Assembly: GCA_002316315.1 (NCBI GenBank)
Contig: DCDG01000022.1
Location: 226,412-290,411 of the forward strand
Source: Candidatus Aminicenantes bacterium UBA1061
GTDB taxonomy: Bacteria; Acidobacteriota; Aminicenantia; Aminicenantales; Saccharicenantaceae
DNA length: 64,000 nucleotides
Direction of reading: 5' to 3'
Below, one piece after another: positions 51,043 through 61,700 of this stretch; position 1 is the first letter of the stretch, and the number at the start of each line of letters is the position of its first letter. The notes beneath the pieces are model-generated. The model saw only the letters and a list, made by a program, of their open reading frames with translations, did no database searches and was not told the DNA's origin. The translations under genes were made by a program, and so were the position numbers.

Positions 51043-53106
51043 CTAATCAATTTTATCAGCCAGAATAAACTCAACCTTTTTTAAGATCGGGTTGCAGCTG
51101 ACCATCTTTACCCTGACCTTTTCCCCTAGAGAAAAAGTAACTCCGCTCTTCCGGCCGCGCAGAGTTTTTTCGTCTCTTTTTAAAAAGTAATCATCACCGA
51201 GGGCCGAATAAGGTATTAAGCCGTCCAGGAAGTAGTCATCAAGTTCGACGACCAGCCCTGACCGGTTAATGTCTGTTATCATGCCGTTGAATTCCTCACC
51301 TAACTTATTTTTAAGCAGGCGCAGTATCCTCCACTGGATGAGGGATCTCTCGGCTTCATCGGCCAGTCGTTCTCGCTGTGAGCAGTGCAGGGCAATATCA
51401 GCCAGGGGCAGAGGCCGCGGTTTTTTTCTAGCCAGAGCTCTTTTTAACAGGCGGTGAACCACCAGATCAGGATAGCGGCGAATAGGCGAGGTGAAATGAG
51501 TATAAACCGGCAAAGCCAGGCCAAAGTGGCCGCAGTTTTGGTCAGAATAAACAGCCAGCCGCATTGACCTCAGGACCTGAATAATAATGAATTTTTCTTC
51601 AGGTTTTCCTTTAAAGCTGTCAATTATTTTCTGAAGATCAACAGGCTTTATCTGGCTGGTCCGCGGTAATTCCAGGCCAAAATAGGTGAGAAGTTTCTTT
51701 AATTTTTCCAGGTCAGCCCTGGTTGGAGCCGGATGGACCCGGTAAATACATCCATAATTAAGTTCAGTTAGATAAGCTGCTACTGCCACATTAGCTGCTA
51801 ACATAAATTCTTCGACCAGGCAATGGGCCTCATTCCGCTCAGAAGGGACAACCGCAGTCAGGAGCCCTTCCTTGTAGACGAGTTCCGGTTCAAGCAAATC
51901 GAAATCCAGGCTGCCCTGTTTGAGGCGGCGGGCTTTAAGAATCTGAGCCAGGTGCCTCATGAGAAAAAGGTCATCAAGCAGATAAAGGTAACGGTGGCGT
52001 TCTTCTGGATCTCCCTGAAAAATCTTATAAACGGAGGCGTAGGTCATTCTCTCTGAGGTTTGAATGATTGAAGGATGGCAATCGCTCTGAAGAATATTTC
52101 CCTTCTCGTCCATTTCCATTACGGCCGAGACGGTTAGCCGGGGGACTCTGGGCTTCAAGCTACATAAATCATTAGATAATTTTTCTGGCAGCATGGGCAG
52201 AGTCAGATCAGGAAAATAAACGCTGGTTCCGCGAAGGAAAGCTTCCCGGTCAAGGGCCGAACCAGGCCTGACATAATGGGAGACATCAGCAATGTGAACT
52301 CCAAGAAGGTAATGGCCATTGCTCAGTTTTCTGATGCTCAGGGCATCGTCAAAATCCTGAGCCTTCTCTCCATCGATGGTGATAGTTGTCCAGTTTCTAT
52401 AATCTACCCGGCGGGAAAAATCTTCTGGCAGCGGTTCAGCCGGCAAAGAAGCTGCTTCAGTCAGTGTCTCCCTGCTAAACTTTTCTATCAGGTTATACTG
52501 GTTAATAACCACTTTCAGATCTACTCCTGGTTCGTCCTGATAGCCGAGTATTTTTTTAACCTCTAGGCTGATGCGATCAATTTCAACTATCTGTCCGGGT
52601 TTCGGCCGTTTGCGGTTTTTAAGTTTGACCAGAAGGGGCTCTTCATGAATGGTATCAAGAGGTAGAACAAATGGCTGATAATTGATTTCAAGGTAAAGCC
52701 CGAAAATTGATGTCCTCCCTCTTCTTAAAATTCTGGTGACCCGTCCTTCTGTTTTACCTTTCTGTCCTTCTTCTCTGACCAGGACCTCAACCAGGTCACC
52801 GGTCAGAGCACCAGCGGTCTGGCCGGGCGGAATAAAAATATCGACCAGGCCGTCTTCGGCTGTTTCTGGAGTGACAAAAGCAAAACCACGCTTGTTCAAA
52901 GAGATCGTTCCTCTGATAATTTTGTTTCGTGGAAGGGGCATAACTCGATCGCCCTTCAATTTAAGCAGGCCTTTTTTCTCCAGGTATCTGACCATACCCT
53001 TTAATTTCCTTTTTTCATGTTTATTCAAGTTAAGGCTTCGGCCCAGTTTATCCAGACCGACTGGTTTTCTGTTATTTTCTAAATATTCAATTATTTTCTT
53101 TTCCAT
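51043..53106 (-). CDS. rnr: Ribonuclease R
   Basis: RNase R is a processive 3'-5' exoribonuclease that degrades structured RNA. The 687 residues show an N-terminal winged helix (MEKKIIEYLENNRKPVGLDK), cold-shock domains (RGFAFVTPETAEDGLVDIFI near 75), and the RNB catalytic domain with TITIDGEKAQDFDDALSI (about 238-255) and HYLLGVHIADVSHYVRPGS. YTHFTSPIRRYPDLVVHRLL (near 553) and a C-terminal S1 domain to about 680 follow. It lacks the long basic tail of E. coli RNase R. The catalytic aspartates are present. It is preceded by an unknown gene 56 bases away and followed 19 bases later by the SelB-like gene. Confidence 0.94.
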   Translation of the reverse strand: MEKKIIEYLENNRKPVGLDKLGRSLNLNKHEKRKLKGMVRYLEKKGLLKLKGDRVMPLPRNKIIRGTISLNKRGFAFVTPETAEDGLVDIFIPPGQTAGALTGDLVEVLVREEGQKGKTEGRVTRILRRGRTSIFGLYLEINYQPFVLPLDTIHEEPLLVKLKNRKRPKPGQIVEIDRISLEVKKILGYQDEPGVDLKVVINQYNLIEKFSRETLTEAASLPAEPLPEDFSRRVDYRNWTTITIDGEKAQDFDDALSIRKLSNGHYLLGVHIADVSHYVRPGSALDREAFLRGTSVYFPDLTLPMLPEKLSNDLCSLKPRVPRLTVSAVMEMDEKGNILQSDCHPSIIQTSERMTYASVYKIFQGDPEERHRYLYLLDDLFLMRHLAQILKARRLKQGSLDFDLLEPELVYKEGLLTAVVPSERNEAHCLVEEFMLAANVAVAAYLTELNYGCIYRVHPAPTRADLEKLKKLLTYFGLELPRTSQIKPVDLQKIIDSFKGKPEEKFIIIQVLRSMRLAVYSDQNCGHFGLALPVYTHFTSPIRRYPDLVVHRLLKRALARKKPRPLPLADIALHCSQRERLADEAERSLIQWRILRLLKNKLGEEFNGMITDINRSGLVVELDDYFLDGLIPYSALGDDYFLKRDEKTLRGRKSGVTFSLGEKVRVKMVSCNPILKKVEFILADKID

Positions 53107-53162
53107 TGTATTTTTCAGTTGTTAATTTATCAAAATTTTTTCGGTTTTACAGTTAAAGGGTT

Positions 53163-53801
53163 TCAATAATAAAAAAGGGAGACATAGGGAATCTTATAAT
53201 CCAGCCTTCTGGCTTTAATCAGCCTGGTTTGCTGAATTTCGGTCAGGAGGGCAACCGGCTTACCGGGAAATTCCTGCTGAACCTCTTGTAAGCCAGCCTC
53301 TTTCTGTTCCTCCGGGGCTAGCTTCCAGAGATGCAGATCAATTTCTTCATCCAGTTCTTCCAGTTTGTTTTCGTCCGGTTCTGGCTGGCTCAGAACGGCC
53401 AGGGCTTTTTTAAATAATTCCTTTAACTCTTCAAATTCAGGGGGCAGCTTTACAAGAAAAGCTTCTATTTCAGCCCGCGCTTTACTTGTTTTCTTACCGG
53501 GTTCAATGTTCGGGGCGGCCTGCCCAACCATTCTGTCCTGATAACTAGCATAGGCCTTTAAGATTTCCTTTTCACACTGACTGAGCGAATAGATATTTCT
53601 CTTTTTTTTTCTTTTAAGCTGTTTTGAAAAAGTCTGATCAATTCCTTCCAGAATAGGCTCGAGAGGAATACCCAGCCTTTCCCAGTCTGAAATAAGTACA
53701 AGGTCACGCGGCGGCAGAAAAAACATGGTCGTCTGATGCCTCAGAAAACAGCGGGCTATTTGCTGATAATAATTCTGGCGGCTGGCCTCATCCTGATTCA
53801 T
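53163..53801 (-). CDS. Conserved hypothetical protein
   Basis: This is a 212-residue soluble protein without a signal peptide. An N-terminal segment (about 10-80) has the pattern QIARCFLRHQTTMFFLPPRD, WERLGIPLEPILEGIDQTFS and IYSLSQCEKEILKAY. That segment resembles a conserved hypothetical family seen in Acidobacteria and Deltaproteobacteria; I recall no established function. The middle is helical and acidic, and the C-terminus ends YVSLFYY. A helix-turn-helix role is possible but unproved. It overlaps coaX by 4 bases and sits in the guaA-to-rnr train, so it is almost certainly expressed. Function unknown. Confidence 0.6.
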   Translation of the reverse strand: MNQDEASRQNYYQQIARCFLRHQTTMFFLPPRDLVLISDWERLGIPLEPILEGIDQTFSKQLKRKKKRNIYSLSQCEKEILKAYASYQDRMVGQAAPNIEPGKKTSKARAEIEAFLVKLPPEFEELKELFKKALAVLSQPEPDENKLEELDEEIDLHLWKLAPEEQKEAGLQEVQQEFPGKPVALLTEIQQTRLIKARRLDYKIPYVSLFYY

Positions 53802-54577
53802 TTTTTCTCCCGCGGGCGGTTCTTTTCATAGAGTAGCCGGAGGCCTTCCAGAACCAGGCTAGGCTCAAAGTAATCTATGGCTTTAATATCAGGAGCGATT
53901 AGATCAGCCTGCCCGCCGGTGGCGATGACCACCGGTTTTGATTGGAGCTCAGCCGACATTGCGACAATAATTTGGCTGACGAGTCCAATATAACCGAAAT
54001 AAAGCCCAGACTGCATGCTCGAGACGGTATTCCGGCCGATAGCTGTCCTGGGCTTTTTAATTTCAATTCGTGGCAAACGGGCCGTCCGAAGATAAAGAGC
54101 TTCAGCTGAAATCTGAATTCCCGGGGCAATCGAACCACCTAAATATTCACCGGCGGGTGAAATGGCATCAAAAGTGGTGGCTGTTCCGAAATCCACGACG
54201 AGACATGGTCCCCCGTATTTTTTGTAAGCGGCACAGGCAGCAACAATCCGGTCTGAACCAACTTCGGCTGGATTTTCATACAGAATTGGCATGCCGGTTT
54301 TGAGGCCAGAACCAACTACCAGCGGCTTGACACTAAAGAACCTTTCCAGAGCCTGTTCGATTACAGGTGTAATAGGCGGAACTACAGAAGAGATGATGGC
54401 GCCTTTGATCTTCTGGCAGGATAGCTTTTCATAGCCAAGCAAGTTGCAAAGAATCAGGCCATATTCATCAGCCGTCTTTTCCCGGTCACTTTTGACTTTC
54501 CAGCTGGCCAGCAATTTTTTTGCCTGAAAGACACCAAGAGCTATATTTGTATTGCCAATATCAAAGGTCATAATCAT
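53798..54577 (-). CDS. coaX: Type III pantothenate kinase
   Basis: CoaX phosphorylates pantothenate in the first step of coenzyme A synthesis; type III enzymes are not feedback-inhibited by CoA. The 259-residue length is standard. Motifs: FDIGNTNIALGVF (about 5-17, phosphate 1 loop), the VVGSGLKTGMPILYENPAEV block with GSDRIVAACAAYKKY (about 107-121), VVDFGTATTFDAISPAGEYL (about 127-146) and APGIQISAEALYLRTARLPR. It lacks the ATP-grasp and GHMP features of other PanK types. It lies 21 bases after birA and overlaps the next gene by 4 bases. The birA-coaX pairing is common. Confidence 0.95.
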   Translation of the reverse strand: MIMTFDIGNTNIALGVFQAKKLLASWKVKSDREKTADEYGLILCNLLGYEKLSCQKIKGAIISSVVPPITPVIEQALERFFSVKPLVVGSGLKTGMPILYENPAEVGSDRIVAACAAYKKYGGPCLVVDFGTATTFDAISPAGEYLGGSIAPGIQISAEALYLRTARLPRIEIKKPRTAIGRNTVSSMQSGLYFGYIGLVSQIIVAMSAELQSKPVVIATGGQADLIAPDIKAIDYFEPSLVLEGLRLLYEKNRPREKK

Positions 54578-54598
54578 CTTTCTCTCCTGGTAATTATC

Positions 54599-55351
54599 TT
54601 AATGAATCACTTTAATTATTTCTGAAGTATAATATTTTTTATTTTCCTGCCCGATCTTCATGATTAAACTTCCATCCTGTCCGAGGCCTATAAACTTGCC
54701 TTTAACCTCACCTGCTGGCTCTTTAATGATTAGAGTCTGTCCCGGAGAGAAAAAAAGCTTTTGCTCAAACCTGCCGACAATTAAATTAATTTGCCCTTCT
54801 TTTATTTTATTATACCAGAACTGAAATTGCTTACCAAGGAGTGGGAACAATTCTTCTGGCTGATAACTCTTGCCACTTATCAAATAAACTGAATTGACCA
54901 GACCAACCAGCTCCGGTGGGAAGTCTTGCTGGTGGTGATTGAGATTTATTCCGAAGCCAGCGATGACACAAGCCTGGCTCAGCTGAGAGGTCTCACTTTC
55001 ACACAGAATTCCTCCGAGTTTTTTCCCTTTAAAGAGCAGGTCATTAGGCCATTTTAAATTAATCGGCAGCCGCGTAAGCGTCTCTATAGCTTCCGCTGCG
55101 GCCAGGCCAGCGGCCAGTGGTATAAGATGAAAAAAACCCGCCGGTGGCCGGAGGAGAAAAGACACATAGAGTCCTTTTTTGGCCAGAGAATGCCAACGGC
55201 GACCTTTGGTCCCACGGCCGGCGGTTTGTTCGTCGGCCAGGACAGCCGTCCCCTCGGGAAAACCCAGCCTGGCTAACGTCCGGCAAAAGTCCATAGTGGA
55301 TCCCAGGCTGGCAAATCTAAAAGATAGCTCGCCAAAATTTATTGCATCCAT
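54599..55351 (-). CDS. birA: Biotin-protein ligase (no DNA-binding domain)
   Basis: BirA attaches biotin to biotin carboxyl carrier protein through biotinyl-AMP. The 250 residues contain the catalytic core: LGSTMDFCRTLAR (about 16-28), ADEQTAGRGTKGRRWHS (about 39-55, the GRGxxGR adenylate loop), GLYVSFLLRP (about 60-69), LKWPNDLLFKGKKLGGIL (about 98-115), and GFGINLNHH (about 131-139). A C-terminal SH3-like domain follows. There is no N-terminal winged helix, so it is a class I ligase and cannot act as a biotin operon repressor. It lies 29 bases after valS on the same strand. Confidence 0.93.
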   Translation of the reverse strand: MDAINFGELSFRFASLGSTMDFCRTLARLGFPEGTAVLADEQTAGRGTKGRRWHSLAKKGLYVSFLLRPPAGFFHLIPLAAGLAAAEAIETLTRLPINLKWPNDLLFKGKKLGGILCESETSQLSQACVIAGFGINLNHHQQDFPPELVGLVNSVYLISGKSYQPEELFPLLGKQFQFWYNKIKEGQINLIVGRFEQKLFFSPGQTLIIKEPAGEVKGKFIGLGQDGSLIMKIGQENKKYYTSEIIKVIH

Positions 55352-55380
55352 TGTTTATGCTTTTAACTTTTAGCTGGCGT

Positions 55381-58017
55381 TTAAAGTTCTCTTAACTGAG
55401 CTAAATGTTTAACGAGCTTTTCTTTTTTAAGCTGAAGCTCCTGCCTCCGCTCGTCGTGCTCAACTACCACGTCCTGAGGAGCCTTTTGCCTGAAATCCGG
55501 ATTTTCCAGGCGAGAGATAAGTTTAGCTAAATCTTCTTCCAGACGGTCCAGTTCTTTCTGCAATCGCTCAATTTCCCGGCTGTGGTCTATATTCCGGGAA
55601 AGTTGCAAACCCACCTCTGTTGTCCCGGCTACCCCTTTCAAGAGGTTTGTACCGGCTGGCATCTCTGTGACATATTCAATTCTATCAACACCGGCCAGTT
55701 GCCTGATAGCTTCCTCATGTGGCCTGGCCAGCCTCTGACTTTTATCCCGGTCGCCTATCCAGAGGTTGACCTTTTCTTTAACGGGCAGTTGATTTTTAGC
55801 TCTGATCGTCCTGGTTTCAGAAATAAGCTCCTGGAGAAACTTCATGGTTGCTTCTGCTTCCTCGTCCAACCACCCCTCGTTCGCTTCAGGCCAGCTCTCG
55901 GTCAGAAGCGATAGCCCGCTTTGCGGTAGATGATGCCAGATTTCCTCGGTGATAAAAGGCATAAAAGGATGCAGGAGCTTGAGAATTTTATCCAGTGTGT
56001 CTTCCATGACGGCCTGGGTATTTTTATTGCCCTGGCGGAGCTCGGGTTTAATAAACTCGATATACCAGTCACAAAACTCATGCCAGATAAAATGATAAAT
56101 AGTCTCAGCCGCCTCATAAAATTTATAATGTTTTAATGAATCATTTAACTGGCTGATGACCCTGGTCAGGCGGCTCCTGATCCAGCGGTTGGACAGAGAA
56201 AGATATTGGTCGTCGGGCTCGGTTTTCCCTTCACCGAGATTCATCAGTACGAAACGGGAGGCATTCCAGATTTTATTGGCAAAAGCGCGGTAGCCGGCCA
56301 TTCTTTCCTCAGAGAGAGCGATATCCATGCCGGGGACAGCCAGGGAAGCTAAGGTAAAGCGCAGCGCGTCTGTCCCGTATTTGTCGATCATCTCCAGGGG
56401 GTCAATGATATTGCCCTCCGACTTGCTCATCTTCCTTCTCTTCATATCACGGACCAGTCCATTGATGAAAACTTCTTTAAAAGGCACTTCCTTCATAAAT
56501 TTTAGGCCCATCATAATCATCCTAGCTACCCAGAAGAAAATGATGTCAAAACCGGTTGACATCAGGTCGGTTGGATAAAAAACTCTTAGATCTTCGGTCT
56601 TTTCCGGCCAGCCGAGAGTGGCGAAAGGCCACAGAGCTGACGAAAACCAGGTATCAAGTACATCCTCATCCTGAACAACCGGTCCACTGCAGCGCTCGCA
56701 GGCGGCAGGTTTTTCCATGGCCACCATAACGTGGTGGCAATTCTGACAGTAATAAGCGGGGATGCGGTGCCCCCACCACAGCTGCCTGGAAATACACCAG
56801 TCATGAATCTTATACATCCAGTCAAAATAGGTTTTGGTCCAGTTTTCAGGAATAAAAACAATTCTTCCGTCTTCAGCGGCCTTGATAGCTTCTTTAGCCA
56901 TCGGTTCAATTTTGACAAACCACTGCCACGAAAGATAAGGCTCGATAATGGTCTTACAGCGATAGCAATGCCCGACCGCATGACTGTAATCCTCGATCTT
57001 AACCAGATAGCCAAGTTCTTTAAGCTTCTCAACGACTTTTTCCCGGCCAACGAAGCGATCGAGGCCTTTAAAATCCTCACCCGCCGCTTCGGTCATCCGG
57101 CCGCTGCCGTCAATGACGATAATCTGCTCCAGACCATGCTTTTTGCCGAGTTCAAAGTCCACCGGGTCATGAGCCGGTGTGACTTTAACTGCTCCCGTAC
57201 CGAAATCTCTTTCGACCTGCTCATCAGTAATAATCGGAATAAAGCGGTTTTGAAGAGGTAGTAAGATTTCCTTTCCGTGAAACTTTTTATATCGTTCATC
57301 ATCCGGATGTACGGCAATGGCCGTATCGCCCAGCATGGTTTCTGGCCTGGTGGTGGCTACAATTATTTCCTCGTTCGTGTCTGGAACAGGATACCTTATA
57401 TACCAGAGCTTACCTTTCACTTCCTGATGCTCAATTTCAATATCGGAAAGAACGGTCTGACAGTGCGGGCAACGGTTAACAAGATAATAATCACGGTAAA
57501 TAAGCCCTTCCTGGTAAAGAGAGACAAAAACATAATTAACTGCCCTGGAAAAACCTTCATCCATGGTGAATCTTTCCCGCGACCAGTCAAGGGAACAGCC
57601 CAGACGCTTGAGCTGTTCGGTAATTGCTCCACCGTATTTTTCCTTCCATTCCCAGGCAAGGCGCAGGAATTCCTCACGGCCTACGCTTTCCCGGCTGAGG
57701 CCTTTGGTTTTTAAACTCTGCTCGATGACGTTATGAACAGCAATCGAAGCGTGATCAGTGCCGGGCAGCCACATGGTGTTATAACCCTGCATCTTTTTCC
57801 ATCGAACAACAATATCAGGAAGGGTAAAGCACAGGGCATGTCCCATATGCAATACGCCGGTCACATTCGGCGGGGGCAAAACCATGGAAAATTTCGGTTG
57901 GCCATATTTGACCTGGCCTTCAAATAGCTTCTTCTCCAGCCAGAATTTTGACCATTTAGCTTCGACCGGCTTCGGGTCATAAGCTTTCTCCAAAACTTTC
58001 TTTTCTCCTGTCGCCAT
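55381..58017 (-). CDS. valS: Valyl-tRNA synthetase
   Basis: ValRS charges tRNA-Val (the window also carries tRNA-Val GAC). The 878-residue class I enzyme has the HIGH variant in NVTGVLHMGHALCF (about 51-64), an editing domain (about 200-350), the KMSKS loop RRKMSKSEGNIIDP (near 538), an anticodon-binding helical domain, and a C-terminal coiled-coil arm (IERLQKELDRLEEDLAKLIS). The zinc-site cysteines CQNCHHVMV and CERCSG are present in the middle. Length is typical of bacterial ValRS. It starts 1 base after the pseudo-receiver gene and is followed by birA. Confidence 0.97.
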   Translation of the reverse strand: MATGEKKVLEKAYDPKPVEAKWSKFWLEKKLFEGQVKYGQPKFSMVLPPPNVTGVLHMGHALCFTLPDIVVRWKKMQGYNTMWLPGTDHASIAVHNVIEQSLKTKGLSRESVGREEFLRLAWEWKEKYGGAITEQLKRLGCSLDWSRERFTMDEGFSRAVNYVFVSLYQEGLIYRDYYLVNRCPHCQTVLSDIEIEHQEVKGKLWYIRYPVPDTNEEIIVATTRPETMLGDTAIAVHPDDERYKKFHGKEILLPLQNRFIPIITDEQVERDFGTGAVKVTPAHDPVDFELGKKHGLEQIIVIDGSGRMTEAAGEDFKGLDRFVGREKVVEKLKELGYLVKIEDYSHAVGHCYRCKTIIEPYLSWQWFVKIEPMAKEAIKAAEDGRIVFIPENWTKTYFDWMYKIHDWCISRQLWWGHRIPAYYCQNCHHVMVAMEKPAACERCSGPVVQDEDVLDTWFSSALWPFATLGWPEKTEDLRVFYPTDLMSTGFDIIFFWVARMIMMGLKFMKEVPFKEVFINGLVRDMKRRKMSKSEGNIIDPLEMIDKYGTDALRFTLASLAVPGMDIALSEERMAGYRAFANKIWNASRFVLMNLGEGKTEPDDQYLSLSNRWIRSRLTRVISQLNDSLKHYKFYEAAETIYHFIWHEFCDWYIEFIKPELRQGNKNTQAVMEDTLDKILKLLHPFMPFITEEIWHHLPQSGLSLLTESWPEANEGWLDEEAEATMKFLQELISETRTIRAKNQLPVKEKVNLWIGDRDKSQRLARPHEEAIRQLAGVDRIEYVTEMPAGTNLLKGVAGTTEVGLQLSRNIDHSREIERLQKELDRLEEDLAKLISRLENPDFRQKAPQDVVVEHDERRQELQLKKEKLVKHLAQLREL

Positions 58018-58018
58018 G

Positions 58019-58657
58019 CTAACTCTTTCTCCCGTGATTTTTTAATTTATGAGGATCATTCGCTTGATTCTCCTGGCTGATTAGTGATCTTATCTCGGCT
58101 GCCAGGCTTTGCTTGATTTTTTCTCCAAATTCCTTTTCTGCTGCCTGCATTTCTTCATGAACCAGCAGGCGAACCTCTCTTCTTAAATCTGAAGGTAGCC
58201 CGGGCCTGGATAAGTTCTTTTGGTCTGGTTGAATCTCAGGAAGCTCTTCCGGCAAGGTGTCAGGAATCTTATTTTTTTCAATAGTTTCCTGGATAGTAGC
58301 AGCCAGGTTTTCGGAATAAAAGGGCTTATAGAAAACCTGCTCCGGTCTGAGGGCCGGGAGAAATTCCCGGGCCAGCGGTTCAAATGTTCCGGCCACCAGA
58401 AAAACCGGTATTCTGCCTGTGGCTGATAACCGGTTGTTCAGGCTTAGTGCATTTTCTGTTGAATCGAGGAGGGATTGTTCAAGGATAATAGCTTCAGGCG
58501 TAAAACTATCGAGAAAGTGGTTAACCTCGTCCAGACTGCCGGCCAGGTGAAGATGATAAGTCAGCTCGGGGAAAACAGACTGACAGAGTCTCTTTAAAAC
58601 CGGGCTGTCTGAAGCTACAATCAGGTTATAAGCCACTCTTTTCCTCGTAATGCTCAT
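58019..58657 (-). CDS. Receiver-like domain protein with Glu at the phospho-acceptor position
   Basis: The 212-residue protein has an N-terminal CheY-like fold (about 10-125). The strand normally ending in the phosphorylatable Asp reads PEAIILEQSLLD, placing Glu60 there. The usual acidic pair after strand 1 is reduced to one Asp (VASDS). The late lysine is conserved (FYKPF, Lys111). Without the Asp, phosphorylation cannot occur in the standard way; Glu often mimics the active state. The second half (about 130-212) is polar and helical, ending in a basic tail, with no output domain I recognise. It lies 83 bases after dnaE and 1 base before valS. Probably a signalling-independent scaffold; function unknown. 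Confidence 0.6.
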   Translation of the reverse strand: MSITRKRVAYNLIVASDSPVLKRLCQSVFPELTYHLHLAGSLDEVNHFLDSFTPEAIILEQSLLDSTENALSLNNRLSATGRIPVFLVAGTFEPLAREFLPALRPEQVFYKPFYSENLAATIQETIEKNKIPDTLPEELPEIQPDQKNLSRPGLPSDLRREVRLLVHEEMQAAEKEFGEKIKQSLAAEIRSLISQENQANDPHKLKNHGRKS

Positions 58658-58740
58658 CAGTTAGTAATCAGAGAATTGATAGTTTACTCTACATTTTTAG
58701 CCATTTTCTGTCAATGAGGCGGGCCTGACGGCCGATGGGG

Positions 58741-61700
58741 TCAGTATTCCAGATGGACAGCTCCCAGGCCAAAAAGCCTTTCCAGCTGCTCAACCAAAAG
58801 TTGTGAGGGAAAGACTGTCTGGAACTCGGCTGATTGGACGAGATAAGTGGCGGAAGGACTCTCCAGTTGGAGGTAGAGAGGACAGTCACCAGGAAAAGCG
58901 GTCAGTATCTGCTTTAACCGCTCCAGAACTTCTTCGTTCATGACTTCGATATGGATACTAACAGTTATCTTTCTGGCTAATTTTTCAAAAGCTTCAGATA
59001 AGGGCATAACCTGGGAAGCCATAATTTTTTTTGATTCAAAACCGTCGGATGACATTTTACCCTTAAGCCAGATGATCTGCCCTTCTTTGAGATAAGGGTT
59101 AAATTTACCGTAGGCTTCTGGGAAAACCGTCACGTCTATCTGCCCGGTTAGATCTTCCAGCACCAGGGTAGCCATCCTTTCTTCCTTTTTGGTTTTTATG
59201 GGCTTAACTGAAACAATTATTCCGGCCAGCCTGACTTCCCGGTCAAAATCTTTTTCAGCATCAAGAGCTTCGATGAAATGACTGGTGAGGACCTGAAGCC
59301 TGGATTGATAGGCGGCCAGGGGATGACTCGAAACATAGGTGCCCAGCACCTCTTTTTCATAGGCCAGTCGCACCTCATCCTCCCATTCATTGATCGTTAG
59401 AAAATCAGCTTGAATTTCTGGTGGGGAGAGGTATTCATCGCCAAAAAGAGAAAGGGCACTTTCTTCCCTGGCTTTTTGCTTCTGGCGTCCATACTCAAGA
59501 AGATTATCAATCAGCTCATAAAGCTGGGAACGTTTCCAGCCGAGAGAATCAAAAGCACCAGCCTTGATCAAGCTTTCCAGTGCCTTTCGGTTTAAAACTC
59601 GCGAGTCATATTCTTCAAAAAGTTCAAAGAGATTCTTAAAACCGCCTTTCTTTTCTCTCAGGGAAATGATTTCTTTTATTGTATTCTCCCCGACATTTTT
59701 AATAGCCGATAATCCCATGCGGATATTCTGTCCCTCTACTGAAAAATGGTAATGACTGTAATTGATGTCGGGCGGGAGAACATTAATACCAAGTTCCCGG
59801 CATTCGTTTAAATATTTAATAATCTGGGTGGTATCTCCCTTCTCGGCCTCTGAGGTCAAAAGAGCGGCCATAAAATGGGCCGGGTAATGAGCCTTGAGAT
59901 AGGCCGTCTGATAAGCTAAGTAGGCATAGGCGGCGCTGTGTGATTTATTGAAGCCATATTCGGCAAACTGAGCAATCTGGTCAAATATTTTTTCCGCCTT
60001 GGAGGCAGGAATGCCTTTTTTGCGTGCCCCCTGAATAAACCTATCCCGTTGGGCTTTCATTATTTCCTTGACCTTTTTCCCCATAGCCTTGCGCAGGACG
60101 TCGGCCTCGGCCAGGGTAAAGCCGGCCAGGTCGGTGGCGATACGCATGACCTGTTCCTGATAAACAATGATTCCCCGGGTTTCTTTCAAAATTGGCTCAA
60201 GCTCCGGCACCTCATAGCTTATTTTCTCCGGATTATGTTTCCTCTGAATAAACTCTTCGGTCATGCCGCTTTTGAGAGGTCCTGGCCGGTAGAGGGCATT
60301 GAGGGCAATTAAATCACGGAATTGCTCGGGCTTAAATCGCCGCAGCTGCTCTTTCATCCCGTAACTTTCAAACTGAAAAACCCCGTCGGTCGATCCCTGC
60401 TGAAAAATCCGGAAAGTCTCGGGATCAATTAAAGGAATCTTATCCAGGTCAACTTTTTCCCCTGTTGCCTGCTCAATCAGGGTCAGGGCATCGGTTATAA
60501 CCGTCAGGTTGCGCAGGCCGAGAAGGTCCATTTTGAGTAGCCCGATGGCTTCGATGTCTCCCATAGGAAACATCGTTGTAATTTCACCTCTGGTTGATTG
60601 ATAAAGCGGGATAAACTCGACCAGAGGTTTCGGAGTGATGACAATACCGGCGGCGTGTATGGAAGGATGACGCACCTGGCCCTCCAATTTTCGGGCTACA
60701 TCAAGCAATTTAGCCATCCGTTCGTTTTTTTGATAAATCTCTTTTAGCTCCGGGACTGACTTTAAGGCACCTTCAATGTTGGCTTCTGGCCCCTGAGCTG
60801 GGATGAGCTTGGCCACCCGGTCAACCTCATTGAGCGGGATTTCCATCACCCGGCCGGCATCGCGAATGGCCTGGCGGGCAGCCATCGTGCCAAAAGTCAC
60901 AATCTGGCAGACATTTTCCCGGCCATATTTTTCAGTGACATAATCAATTATTTCCTGGCGGCGGCGCCCGCAGAAATCTATATCAATATCGGGCAGGCTG
61001 ATTCTTTCCGGATTCAGAAAGCGCTCAAAGAGAAGGTCATATTCAATCGGATCAATCTGAGTAATCCCCAGGCAGTAGGCCACCAGGCTGCCGGCTGCCG
61101 ATCCCCGCCCTGGCCCGACCGGAATACCGCGGTCGCGGGCCGCTTTGATCATGTCCCAGACAATTAAAAAATAACCTTCAAAACCCATTTGCTCGATAAG
61201 CTTTATTTCTCGCTCGAATCGCTGCTGGTACTCTTCCAGGGTGTGAGCGCTCTGTCCGTTATTTATTTTTTCCTTGATGAGAGGCAGGCGCTTCTCAAAC
61301 CCCTGTCTGGCTATTTCTTCAAAGTAGTCGCGAAGATTTTTATGGTCAGGTGCCTCAAAATGGGGCAAGAAATGGCTGCCGAAGGGAAATTCAAAATTGC
61401 AGCGGGCGGCAATATGCCTGGTATTATCCAGTGCTTCGGGATAATCTTTGAATAACTTCCGCATTTCAGCCGACGATTTAAGATAAAACTGGTCGCTCGA
61501 AAAATGCATCCGGTCTGAATCGGATAGCTTCTTCCCGGTCTGAATGCAGAGGAGAATATCCTGAATCCGGGCATCTCCCTTCTGGAGGAAATGGACATCA
61601 TTGGTAGCGACAAGAGGGATACCCAGTTTGCGAGCCAGGTCAACTATCTTTGGCAGGATTTTTTTCTGGTCGGGGAGGCCATGGTCCTGGATTTCGAGGT

